This document shows, piece after piece, positions 25,725 through 36,510 of a stretch of 64,000 nt of DNA. A program made the translations under genes and the position numbers. Source of the stretch: Viscum album (taxonomy: Eukaryota; Streptophyta; Magnoliopsida; Santalales; Viscaceae); assembly GCA_963277665.1 (NCBI GenBank), contig OY728131.1:1390440688-1390504687 (forward strand), in the 5' to 3' direction. The notes beneath the pieces are model-generated. The model made no database searches. It was not told the origin of the DNA and worked only from the letters and a program-made list of their open reading frames with translations. Each line of letters starts with the position of its first letter. The stretch's first letter is position 1.

Positions 25725-26449
25725 GGTGCGCGCCCGTGTCTGTCACGCATGTGAGGACGCGCGGCTTGTTGCCCCGCATTCCCGCTTTCCAAAGGCGGGC
25801 GGCATCTGTTCCTTATTCAGGGACGCCTTCTCCTTCATCGAAACGGAAAAATGGGATGTTGGTTCTTCCTTCCATGGATTCCTCCTCAAAGCTCGACACC
25901 TAGTCCAGGTCTCCCTCATAGATTTAAGACGGGTTCGTGAAGCTCGTTCCCGGTGCCATATCTGCATAGACGCCAGTTAATTACGATGCTTCTGCCGAGA
26001 CGCTCCAAGGGGTCTTGTCGGGGTAGCAACTTTCGGTGAGGAGAATGGTCATGTTGGGGTGTCGTTGGCATGTCTAGACACTGGGGATCATCATGCCTGT
26101 ATTCTGTCCCTCATCACAGGGCTTCTTGGGGGCGAGGAAGCCCGAGGCATCCCACATCGAACGCGGGGGATTATGTACCATATGAGGTTTTCCTCAGCAT
26201 CCCATGATTAACATGGGGTAGGCCGCAAGTTTAACGTCATGCGGAGATGGATCGGACAGATCAGAACAATGAGAGTGGATCAGATTGAATGACCCCCTAG
26301 GGGGAACACCGATGTTGGGGCCAGCACGTGGGCGGCTTCTCGGATAACATGGAGTGGGATGGGGTGGCATGGTCTCACCGGGATGTGGCGGCCCGAGTAT
26401 GGATTGGGATGGATGATGGAGTGACGGGCTTGAACCTCGTGGAGGCTTC

Positions 26450-26487
26450 CTACGTATCCCCATGTAAGGGAATCAAAGTCCGCGTAG
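26450..26487 (+). repeat. Hairpin module 1
   Basis: CTACGT ... GCGTAG arms (five perfect pairs) around a loop containing GGGAATCAA. See also 26901, 33800, 34215, 36296 and 36511. Confidence 0.65.
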
Positions 26488-26646
26488 TTCGGTGATACGA
26501 TGGGACACCTGAAAAGGCAACCAGTGAGAATGGACGCATGGATTGGAGCCTGGAGGAAGTAAGATCTCCGGGCTAGGTCATGAGCTTCCCAAGGCCCGCG
26601 GGCTTGAGGGGGGGGGAAGTCAGGATGAGGCGTGGTTGTGAGGCAT

Positions 26647-27347
26647 GGGGCTTATGCTATGAGACAGCCCAGGAGGGGGAATACAGTTTATCATCATGCG
26701 GGATGAGATACAGTTTAACGTCACGCGGGACGAGGGCATACAGTTGAACGTCATGCGGGACGAGGAATCCGGGGCTTACGCTCTGAGGCATCCCATGGTG
26801 GATATGGAGGTTACACTATAAGGCGGCCCATGGTGGTCATGGAACCGATGTGGAGAGGTCGGAACGACCGAGTGGTGGTCTTGAACCTCGTGGAGGCTTC
26901 CTACGTACCATGCATTAGCACAGATCAATGTCCATATAGTTCGCTGGTATAGGGCTTACGCCCTGAGGCGGCCCATAGGTGGATGTCATGGTCGATGCAC
27001 GCTCTAAGACCACATGAGTCATGCTCAGTGTGAGAAACGATAGGCATCAGGGACCAGACGATCACGTCTCGAAGGGTGCATCTGTGAGAAACAGAAAAGG
27101 GCTTACGCATTGAGCAGCCCGAAGAAGAAACAGTGGCTTACGCGTGGTTAGCAGCCCAAAGAGGAAACATGGGATTACGCATGGTTAGTGACCCTGGGTG
27201 CCGGGTCTTACTCAAGGGTGGAGGCGCATGATACGACAATGCACAATGGTAAAGGGACTCCACTGGCCTTGGAAGGTGGGAAGTACGGAGGTGTATGGGT
27301 GTAACCTTCCGTAGGAGAGGCTAGGGGCTTACGCTCTGAGGCAACCC
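26647..27347 (+). repeat. Dispersed units of GGGCTTACGC...GCCC type
   Basis: About nine units of 23-27 bp with the pattern GGGCTTACGCTCTGAGGC then GGCCC or a variant, starting near 26648, 26772, 26814, 26952, 27099, 27134, 27173, 27205 and 27325. In several the first GGGC can pair with the closing GCCC, giving a small stem-loop. Spacing is irregular. Confidence 0.7.
26901..26939 (+). repeat. Hairpin module 2 (degraded)
   Basis: Recognised by context (GGAGGCTTCCTACGTACC, as in module 1, and the following TAGTTCG). The arms CTACGT and ATATAG pair only in part. Confidence 0.5.
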
Positions 27348-27918
27348 ATCCCCCATGGAAAAACGCCACTCCGACAAGGAGTATGTCATTAATTGCGAGG
27401 AAGATTCCATTCTTGTGGATATGAGAGGCATAAAAAATGTCCGAGCTGGGGGGACCCTGCATGCGATGCATGGGGTCAGACCACGGTTTAACGTCATGTG
27501 TTAAGGACGAGGTGATTAGCTGTTTAACGTCCTGCAGCTTGGACGAGGTGGGTTCGCTCCACACCCATAGGGATTACATGCCCAATGCCCTCTTCCCCTT
27601 GTGGGAGGGAAGGCATCGGCAAGGCCGTAGTGAAGGGGGGCCGCAGGGCAAACTATTTAGGGGTCCACGTTAGCGTGGCTATGCGAAGAAGCAATAGTCG
27701 TTAGCGTGCCTATAAGGAGACGCATAAGGAAAAGCAACGCAATGGGAGACACCGCCCAAGGGACCTTGAGGATACTTCGTATGAGCCTTGAAGGCCGTAC
27801 GGGAAAACAACGCATTACGCGCATGCCCGGCAGGGGAGACATCAGGTCCCAGTGCAGAAAGGCAGCCAAGGGGGTGTTAAGGTAAAGGGGTCCTGGGTGT
27901 TCCGTGCAAATGGAAGGT

Positions 27919-28640
27919 TTGCGCGCAAAACACCGGGATGGCGCACAATAGGGCCAGAGGATTGCGCAGATAGGTGATTGCACACATAGAAGGGGATTGC
28001 GCGCAAGGGGAAACGATCGCGCGCAAGGGATGTACCCGGTGGAGGAGGTAAATTCACTTAAGCCAGTTGAGTTGCGCGCAATGGCGATCCCCGGGGCAAG
28101 GTTGCGCGAAAGGTGGGATTACCTGGAAGTCATATTGCACGCGGGGGGATTCGAATTGCGCAGACGGGAGACGATCCAAATTCCACAACCCCCAAACCGT
28201 TAGGGGTCGGCTTCTATTTATAGGCAACAGTCAGCATGGAATCCAGGCGGCGCAGGAAAGTTTCGGCTACGAGAACCGTCAGCGCGCAAAGCTTCACTAC
28301 GCGAAATAGGGGCGCGCAAAATTGCATACAACTTTGGCTCGATTAAGCGAATCCTGGGAATGCTTCGGGCACAAATAATTATTTCACGCAAGCCCTCCTT
28401 TATTTCGTGCACTACTTCCCAGGCCTCCGGACCGGGCCTCTAATTCCGAATATGACTTCGCCTTGCCATTTCAAAAACTTCCTCTAGGAGTTACGGACAT
28501 TTTTCGGCATCTACAAATGACCCTCCTCGGAATTGGATTGGCGAGACGTCTCAATGGTCGGATTCCGAGGGAAATGCTGAAACGCCGGAGCAGGTCCAGT
28601 CCTAGGCGCTTAGTGCGCAAACAACCCACGCGGCGCGCAA
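27919..28640. promoter_or_regulatory. Cluster of palindromic TTGCGCGCAA sites
   Basis: The perfect palindrome TTGCGCGCAA occurs at 27919-27928, 27997-28006 and 28072-28081, spaced 78 and 75 bp apart. Further GCGCGCAA cores are at about 28017, 28282, 28312 and 28633, with many variants (TGCGCGAA, TTGCGCAG) up to about 28890. The cluster surrounds the minus-strand TATA box and reaches the plus-strand one. It looks like a factor-binding array; the factor is unknown. Confidence 0.6.
28214..28223 (-). promoter_or_regulatory. TATA box on minus strand
   Basis: The minus strand reads CTATAAATAG, identical to the TATA box of the copia LTR. It points left, in the direction of the gypsy element's own transcription, as expected for a TATA box inside a 3' LTR. 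No LTR border has been found to confirm this. Confidence 0.5.
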
Positions 28641-28696
28641 AACGATGGATCGACATGGAATTTTCTTTTCGCGCAGCGCGGAACCCTGGCCTCGCC

Positions 28697-28705
28697 TATA
28701 AAAAG
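28697..28705 (+). promoter_or_regulatory. TATA box for the antisense ORF
   Basis: TATAAAAAG on the plus strand, about 290 bp before the ATG at 28988. It is the best candidate for a separate promoter of the antisense ORF. It lies 475 bp from, and diverges from, the minus-strand TATA box. Confidence 0.55.
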
Positions 28706-30864
28706 TGGCACTGGGTCCCAAATCCATACCCTGGATTTTCCGCGCGATAGGCTTTATAGCTCTCATGCGCGAAATTGCTCCCGCAGCTGCGCGTAAAAAC
28801 ACTCTGGCAGCGCGGAATTCCTTCTGAATTTTGGTTGGCCTTACGCGCCTACTCAGGATATTCCGCGCTTAGTGCGCCGATTGCACGCCCATCTCCCGAA
28901 TTTCACACTGCCTCTTTAGATTTTGCATAACACTCTCTGATTCCGCGCATTGTATCCCAGTTTCGTGCAACTCCCAAAATATTCGAGATGGCCACAAACT
29001 GAGTTGATGAGGGGGAAGTCGCCACTCGTAGGACTGAAATGGTGGCAAACATGGAGGTTTATGGAACAAAGGAGATCGTTTCCAACAACCTGACCTTGTT
29101 CAATCTGCTGACTCCATCCCAGAAGACGTATCCCCTATCTGACAACCTCCCGCTCTGGAATTTTGGCATTCTGGAGGAGGTTCCCCTGCCGGGTTTTGAG
29201 GTGGACACACCGTGGTCATGGGTGACCCGAGAGGACGAGCATCCTCGCTACAGCATCACCAACAACGGTCATCCTGTCAAGGAAACCAGACACATGAACG
29301 TATATGTCCTGAACCCGTGGACCAGGACCATTATCGGGGACAAGCTTGTCGCAGAAAATTCCCCAGCCCTCTACGCGAGAACGTTCCGTCAGAGCATCAC
29401 GGATGACACGAAGGGCTGGCTGATGGTTTGGGACCTGCGGTCCGGGGTTAACTTCACCATCCAGTGGGACATTGCGTTCAGGGTTCGCCATAACTGCGAC
29501 CAGTTCGGGGATGAACTGCGGTATATTGGCATGTTCGAGGCGGTATGCACGTCGCAGTTCCACTTCCACCGTCAACCTGAGCTCGGGCCGGAGCTATTCA
29601 CCCGATAGTCTCATGATACCAATACATTCCACCTTCATCATGGGGAAGATGGAATCCGTATCTGGGGAGTTCACTGCATCGGAGGCATCCCATTGGAGGG
29701 CTACCAATACGATGAGTTTCTTCCTCCAAATAACACCTGAGAAGACAGGTCACGGATGCTCATGCTAATGTGGAACCTAAGGGAGCTGGTCAAAGAGAGG
29801 CTGGGGTCAAGGACTACCTGAAGGACATTGCCCACAAGGGCTGGTTCAGCCTGTTCCTTGAGAAGGATCTGACCATCAAGATGTTGGGACAGGGTAAACG
29901 GTGCCCAACCGCAGATCAGAGGAGTAGGGATGGGTCATACTGGAGGACCATGGAGGCGTGGAAATACCAATCATGGGGATATCGCGGCATCGAGGCCCGG
30001 GACCCGAACGTCTGGTATGCAGGGGTCCTTTCCGCCTTCCTGAGTGGGCGGCTCCTGCCGGTGCGGGACGCGAGGATGGGCGTACGTCCAGCAACACTGG
30101 TGATGGAGGGTACCATGGACGCCAACAATTGGTTCAACTTGGTCGTCCCCGTACTGGACAATCTTTATGCCATCCTGGGACGCATCTCATGGGGGGTCAC
30201 ATTGGAGAGTATTTGGCCCCTTATAGAACTTCCACGGCTGGGTGGCGGCTCACCTCGGTGGGTACACTTTCCCAAATGCCATTCTTCCTCTGGGAAATGT
30301 CCTGCGACCGACCTTGCTAAACATCGTAGGGGTGGCGCCGATGACTCTCAATGAGGAGGGCCTGAAAATCCGCATTGGAAACCACAAACATGTCCACTTC
30401 AGCTCGTTCCCCACCCTTGTCGCCCAGATGGTGGACAATGGGAGAGGCTCTCTAGAATAGAAGGAATATTTCCAGAGCATTCGAGGTGGGGTGCTCGTGG
30501 CTCGGATTGACGGGAAGCTGATCTGCGAGCCTTACGTTCCATCCCGATTCGCCAGGTAGTTCGGGTGCCTCCAACGAATGCTGAAGTAGGTATTCACTGC
30601 TATCTGGAATGAGAAGAATCCTAGAGTTCTGCGCCAGATGTGGTTGATGTTTACCACTTTCGGCTCTGGCGACATCATTACTCTTCCTCCCACCGGGGTT
30701 GATGCTGGCATAGCAACCGAGTATGCCGAACACTGTACCACCGCATACCCTAAGGGGATTTTACGTAAGAGACTTCAGAAACTCGAGGTTACTCGCGCTG
30801 AAATTCGGCGACGAGGGATAATTCAAGGTGCTTCTGGAAGGGGGAACCAAGGGTGCGTCAGGCA

Positions 30865-31026
30865 GTGAGGTCGGCACAGGCCGAGACTTCAGCAGCGGGA
30901 ACATCACACAGTGTCACCGCCACCTCGTTGCTCGTGGGGGGGTGGGGGTCACATGATCCGGCTAGGGAACTGCCTGGGAAGTAGTTAAGATACTTACTCT
31001 AACCTTCCCAAGATGCAATTTTCTAG
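30865..31026 (+). other. Possible intron in the antisense ORF (donor uncertain)
   Basis: A good plant acceptor (TGCAATTTTCTAG, ending 31026) is preceded by a branch-like CTCTAAC (30997-31003), and coding resumes exactly at 31027 in a new frame. The donor is unclear; GTGAGG at 30865 is the best I see. The phase does not fit cleanly, which may be due to decay. Confidence 0.4.
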
Positions 31027-31716
31027 GCACTTTGGTCGGCCTGGATGACCCTGCGGCAATCGCTGTGCGTTGAAGTCATTTGGAAGAAGATCATGCAAAA
31101 CGGGATCCATCTGCCAGAGGTCGGGCTCATTCGAGGTACCGACCGGGTAAATTTCCATCAGAGGCATGCTTATCTGATGTCCATGGACCCATACTCACGC
31201 CAAAGGGGTCGGTTTACAGAGCCACCTTTCCTAGTGAAAGTGATGCTCGGTCAGGAGCATGATCCGGAAGTGATGCCGCCTGGAGAAGGCGACAGTGACA
31301 AGGAGTTGGAGGGGGAGGAGGAGACCGAAGAAGATGAAGGAAATGGATAAGATTAAGAATAAGGAGAACCCGAAGACGATTGGTCGCAAGGGGAGACCTA
31401 CCAAGGGAGTCTCTGAGAGAGCGGTGATATTGTCGTCTTTGATCTCGACATAACCGGGATACTCGATATTTTTCTCTATCATCATTCATTTTCCTTCTTC
31501 ATCCATTCCTCATTCAAATTTCTAAACCGTATATCTGCCTCACTCAAGAGCGGATGAGTGTTGGACGGGCATCCCCACTAGAGGAGGGAGGAGAGGAACC
31601 GGTGGGACATGATGGGGATCTGACACCCATCAATGAGTTAACAATCGCAGAGGGGTCTCCCATCATGGAGGCTTTTGCAGCGGTTAGAACAATGGAGACC
31701 GATGCTCCGGACTCCT

Positions 31717-31787
31717 GTAAGTCTCACACTTCACTACTAGTGCTTGTTATCAAAAGATCCCAACTAATCAGTGTGCTCCTTGCATAG
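31717..31787 (+). other. Likely spliceosomal intron in the antisense ORF, 71 nt
   Basis: Donor GTAAGT at 31717-31722, branch-like CTAAT at about 31763-31767, a pyrimidine run and acceptor TGCATAG ending at 31787. The intron is richer in A/T than its flanks. Joining the flanks would connect the frame ending ...TMETDAPDS with one that continues open for about 100 codons with a single stop. All signals are on the plus strand only. Confidence 0.6.
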
Positions 31788-33799
31788 TGATCTCAACATT
31801 GGAGGCTCATCAGGCTACGGATCCCAGGCCGTCCATGAGCGGACCAGGGGCGGACATACCACCTTCTTCATAACATGCTCCCTACACTAATTCAACCATG
31901 GAAATTGGTGAGCAGGGGCAGCAGGCATCAATGGAACTGTTCATGAGGCATGGCCAATGGATGACGGAGGCATCATCACTGCTGGGGCGAGAGAGGAAGG
32001 TTGCCAGGATGTTGAGGATCCTATTCCTCACGAAGACATCCCTGAGGAAGATCATGCTGCTGATCTGCTAGCTGCATACCCTACGTACCAACCCGCTGGC
32101 CCTGAGGAGGTAGATGAATCGGACTCAGAGGCAGCCGAGGAGAGCCATATGACACAACACAAAGGGTGGAAGTGTATCCAGCGCTTTCCCATACATCCCC
32201 TGTCAGATTGGCTGAGGCGGATGGGATCACTCCAGACCTGGCTACACTTCCTATGCAGCGGAGGGGCTGATGCTCAACGCCTTCATCTGATAGTCCATGA
32301 TTACATGGCCTAGAGGATACACGAGAGAAGCCGGTGCACCGATGTTGCCTAGTGTCAAGAAAGATCAGCGAGCGCCCGAGCGTTGCTGAGGGTGGAGCAG
32401 GAGGTCTGGCACCTCGAAGGGTAGGCGACATATAAGGAGGCCTTCATTACAACATGACATGATCTTGTGGAGCAACTGAAGGCCCAAATAGTTGACGTGT
32501 AGGAACAAATGATAGAGGCGAGTCACCAGATGACCGTACTTCAAACCGAGCGGGCGCAGGCAGAAGATAGGATTGGCGAGCTGTGCTATGCGACGACTGA
32601 TGAGGATAGAATCTTCGAGGAGCGAGAAGCAGCCCTGGAGGCTACCAGCCAAATGGTAGCAGCACTGGAAAGGTCGATTCAGCACCCTAATCCTTAAGGG
32701 CTTTGATTTGTCCATCTCATGAACCTATTTCTTGTACTGCTCACCATCTTAATCTAATACATGGCCAAATACATTCATCTTCACCCTTGGTTTAATATGC
32801 TCAACCATAATTCCAAAATGAATAACAACCCATCACTAAGCTCTTGTATGTCGCACCCATCACAAGAATCAGAGGACACTCGTGTTATAGTCTCGTCTAA
32901 CGTTGGGGCATTGACCAAGATTCAGGCATCCGAAATTGGGCCTGGATTTCTGAAAAGAATACCTCAGACCGATTGATATATCACCTTCTCGATGTGCTCT
33001 GACCCACAAGGGGGGCAATTCCTGGGGCATTGAAATACATCCAAACATAGGTAGATGGAATGGAAAGGTGACTCATGCTACCCGAATTCGGAACACTATG
33101 GGGCGCGACGATGGAGGATAACTATTAACCGTGGTGGAAAAGCAGAATCCCTATCGTGTTGGCCTAGAGTGGGGAAAATAAATAAGGGATGACCTCTAAC
33201 CATGTTCGCAATACGAGGCCTAACTCAAATATCGCCAGTCAGTTTCCCGGAACGTTGGCCCAGGACAGCAGGCAGACTATAGGTCTATCATCCATATTGC
33301 TACAATAGGCAGACCAAATGTCTATCATCCATATTGTGGCAGTAGGCGGACCAAAATCTATCATACATACTGTTAGGGGGGTACCGTCAAACATGACTAG
33401 CCCTCCAGAACGTTGGCCCAGGATAGTAGGCGGACCATAGGTCTACCATCTATACTATTAGGGGGTCCCGTCAGACATGAAAGAGAATGAGGATCCGAAT
33501 AAAGGGGAACACAAAGCATGGAAGGTGGAGTGGGGGATTGTTCGAACAGAGTCCAACACTCCCAAAATTGTGCCACCGTGGTGGAGGCGCATTAGGCGGA
33601 CGTACCAATTTTCAGGCAGGTCCTCTCTAGCGAGAGAACTTCTGCTTCCCATTACTACTATGGGGCATCCCGATCTTATTTGGGGAGGATGTCACGATTA
33701 CACCACATCCCATGAAGTCAAGCCGAGGGGCCGACAATAATAAGGGACGAGGTTTGGTAATCCCTGGGGCTGGACCCAAGACGAAATGTCCGAGAGTTC

Positions 33800-33838
33800 C
33801 TACGTATCTCATTAGGATGAGAATCAAGCCTCATGTAG
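33800..33838 (+). repeat. Hairpin module 3
   Basis: Arms CTACGT and ATGTAG pair with one G-T wobble. The loop contains GATGAGAATCAAGCC. An AGTTTAACGTCATG module follows 13 bp later. Confidence 0.65.
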
Positions 33839-34214
33839 TTCTAGAAGCACAGTTTAACGTCATGTTGGATGAAATAAAGTTTAACGTTGTTTGGGATGGG
33901 GGACACATCTCATCTAGGGATAGGCATGACACGAAGAGTAACCTGGTGTGAATGAGGACATAATCCCGCGCCACACCGTACAATCCCACAAGAGAGACTG
34001 AGTCATGGAAATACAAGCAAATGATCTTAGTTTTAGGTCATAGAACTTGGACCCAAGGAGAAGGGTAATGGGAGACACATGGTAAAGCGGCTGAAAAACC
34101 CAACGTGAGTTTGGGGGAAACCCATGCTTAATATGTGCTCATGTGGACAAGTTTAGGATGAGAGACCAAAAACGAAAAGTTAGGCTGGGCCTGTGGGGAA
34201 GTTCCAAGGTGCTT

Positions 34215-34253
34215 CTATGTATCTCAGAAGGATGAGAATCAAGCCATACATAG
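34215..34253 (+). repeat. Hairpin module 4
   Basis: Arms CTATGT and ACATAG pair perfectly although both differ from the usual CTACGT and ACGTAG. The loop again contains GATGAGAATCAAGCC. Confidence 0.65.
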
Positions 34254-34559
34254 TTCTTTAGAGGCAGCATGGCGTGGTATAGAGCCTGTGCAATGGATGA
34301 AGGATTCGTGCGTGTCTAGCCCTCACACTATAAGAAGCGGCATTTGATATATCTTGATGGTTCTTGAAGGTAAATGGTTTTTCTTTTGTCGGTTGACTGA
34401 CCTAGGGTAGAAATTCCTGGCGTCTCCACAATAATCAATCCACAACAGGCGCTGATAAGTGGCATGGTAATCAACCAATACCTGGTGTGATGTCCCCCAT
34501 GGGGAGGTCATCACAATGCGGTGCTATTTTTTGTCATGCGGTTGGGGTGATATCATCAT

Positions 34560-35379
34560 AGTTTAAGGTCTCATGGAAGGACCAACAGCACAGTTTAAGG
34601 TCATATTGTTTGGACCAACAACACAGTTTAAGGTCATATGGTTTGGACCAGCAGCGTAGTTTAAGGTCGTATGGTATGGACCAACTACACAATTTATGGT
34701 TGTACGGTTTGGACCAAAAACACAGTTTAAGGTCATATGGTTTGGACCAATAGCACAGTTTAAGGTCGTATGGTTTTGACCAACAAAGCAGTTTAAGGCC
34801 ATATGGTTTGGACAAACAGCACAGTTTAAGGTCGTAAGGTTTGGACCAACAGAAAAATTTAAGGTCTTATGGTTTGGACCAGCATCACTGTTTAAGGTCA
34901 TAAGGTTTGGACCAACAACATAGTTTAATGTTGTAAGGTTTGGACCAACAACAACGTTTAAGGCCGTAAGGTTTGGGCCAACAACACAGTTTATTGTCGT
35001 AAGGTTTGGACCAAAAATTGAGTTTGAGGTCGTAATATTTGGAGCAACAGCTCAGTTTAAGGTCGTAAGGATTGGACCAACAAAACAGTTTAAGGTCATA
35101 TGGTTTGGACCAACAACACAGTTTAAGGTCATAAGGTTTGGACCAACAACACAGTTTAAGGTCATATGGTTTGGACCAATAGCACAATTTATGGTCGTAA
35201 GGTTTGGACCAACGCCACAGTTTAAGTTCCTATGGTTTGGACCAACAACACAATTTAAGGTCGTAAGGTTTGAACTAACAACACAGTTTATGGTCGTATG
35301 GTTTGGACCAACATCAAAGTTTACGGTCATAAGGTTTGGACCAACAGCACATTTTAAGGTCGTATGGTTTGGACCAACA
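34560..35379. repeat. Tandem array, 25 units of 33 bp
   Basis: The unit begins AGTTTAAGGTCATATGGTTT and continues GGACCAACAACAC. I count 25 units; the first is 32 bp and the rest 33 bp with point changes only, so no unit changes phase. Because 33 is a multiple of 3, two minus-strand frames (11-residue periods GPNHMTLNCVV and SKPYDLKLCCW) and part of one plus frame are open. These are composition effects, not evidence of a protein. Confidence 0.95.
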
Positions 35380-36295
35380 TGAACACGCACGATGTGATAA
35401 AGCATACCTGATGCTGGCGAGGGTGTAATCCCACACCATCACCGTGCGTGGTTCCGAGAGAGGAGGTTCGGGCCAAAGGGGCCTACAAGGGTTCCACAAA
35501 CAGGGGGAAGGATATTCTAGCTCCCAGCTACGCTGGGCTCAAAACTCAATGTATGGGCGGCACCTCGTTCCCCATAGGGATGAGGTTAAAGATGCACGCA
35601 ACCTGTAAAGAAGAAACCCAATCTCATACTCTAGTGCTCAGATCGTGGGAGCCCCGAGAGACACTATTACACAGCTCGGTCTGTCTGATGTGTGGGGGTG
35701 TACTAAAGGTTAGTACATGGAGTGTCAAGATTCCACCTTGACACGGTGGGGGCAGAACACAATGTGAATCATGAAACCAACATTCATGTCCCAAGGAAGT
35801 TGGCGTGACGACTAAGGATTACTGCTGACCATGTTCACAACACAACATCCTGTCGCGTTAGCCTATAATTAGGGGAAATCAAATGAGTATCAACCACTGA
35901 CCACATTTGCAACATGGGATTTTTATCAATTAATCTCCTAGAACCCTTGGGGGCGTTGGCCCGTGACGGTAGGAGATCCATTAGGCGTTGTATCCAGGAC
36001 GTTATTGGGGGTCCCTATGAGTGTGAAGGATGGTGGGTCTGAATAAAGGGGAACACAAAGCTTAACAAGTGGACGAAGACTTGTCTAAGTCAAATCTGAC
36101 ACACCAAGTCCAAGACCAGAATACTCTGAACACATTAGCAGACCACTGTAAAGGGTCGAAGGGCTCAGCCTGAGAGAGGCCAAAAGATGGCGGATTCCCG
36201 AGGGAAGGGTATTCCAAAAGGCCGAAGCAATTGGGAGATCATGGGAACCCCTAGGAGACAGGGGCTGGACCGGAAATCTAAGTGTTCAGGCGGTC

Positions 36296-36334
36296 CTACG
36301 TGTCCCATAAAGAAGGGAATCAAGCCTCACGTAG
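36296..36334 (+). repeat. Hairpin module 5
   Basis: Perfect arms CTACGT and ACGTAG; the loop contains GGGAATCAAGCC. Followed by AGTTTAACGCCATG. Confidence 0.65.
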
Positions 36335-36510
36335 TTCTTGAGATGCAGTTTAACGCCATGTTGGACGAAACAGGGATCTTAGTTTTAGGTCTTATAACTT
36401 GTACCAAGGTGCAGTTTAAGGTCGTGTGGGACCGCACAGTTTAGGGTCATGCAGGACCACAGGAGGAGAGAGAACTGGGGCTGGGCCCAAGAAGAAAAGT
36501 TAGGGCATTC

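Larger units (their letters stand above)
25725..28987 (-). other. Left non-coding segment: LTR or promoter-like region with several short repeat families
   Basis: No protein is recognised here, and the open frames are GC-rich by-products. It holds at least four repeat families: hairpin modules (26450, 26901), AGTTTAACGTCATG modules (26228 to 27540), GGGCTTACGC units (26647-27347) and GCGCGCAA palindromes (27919-28640). Two TATA boxes point away from each other. By position it should contain the 3' LTR of the minus-strand element and the promoter of the antisense ORF. I could not define LTR borders. Confidence 0.5.
28988..32697 (+). pseudogene. Antisense ORF of the gypsy element: plant-mobile-domain-like N-terminus, acidic middle, coiled-coil end
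   Basis: It reads against pol. The start is ATG 28988 (MATN, a stop, then in-frame VDEGEVATRRTEMVANMEVYG). The first half resembles plant mobile domain (PMD) proteins: WSWVTREDEHPRYS, TNTFHLHHGEDGIRIWGVHC (about 29620-29680) and PLEGYQYDEFLPPN, then WYAGVLSAFLSGRLLPVRDAR (about 30010). From 31027 it continues with a block ending in Glu/Asp runs (GEEETEEDEGNG), a second acidic block (DESDSEAAEES, about 32110) and a C-terminal coiled coil (QTERAQAEDRIGELCY...REAALEATSQMVAALERS) ending at the TAA 32695-32697. Stops at about 29000, 29606 and 29747 and shifts near 29805 and 30240 inactivate it. At least one intron is likely (31717-31787). Antisense ORFs of this kind are known from Tat elements; their function is unknown. 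Confidence 0.7.

Noticed and set aside
29012..29022. GTCGCCACT as a minus-strand tRNA-Arg primer site
   Set aside because: It lies inside the antisense ORF frame (reads EVATR) and has no LTR-like sequence next to it.
34560..35379. CRISPR-like array
   Set aside because: The 33-bp units are directly adjacent with no unique spacers, and the genome is a plant's.
34534..35499. Long minus-strand open frames with 11-residue repeats, as a possible repeat protein
   Set aside because: They follow automatically from a 33-bp period lacking a stop in two frames. Two overlapping frames are open together, and there is no start context or conserved domain.
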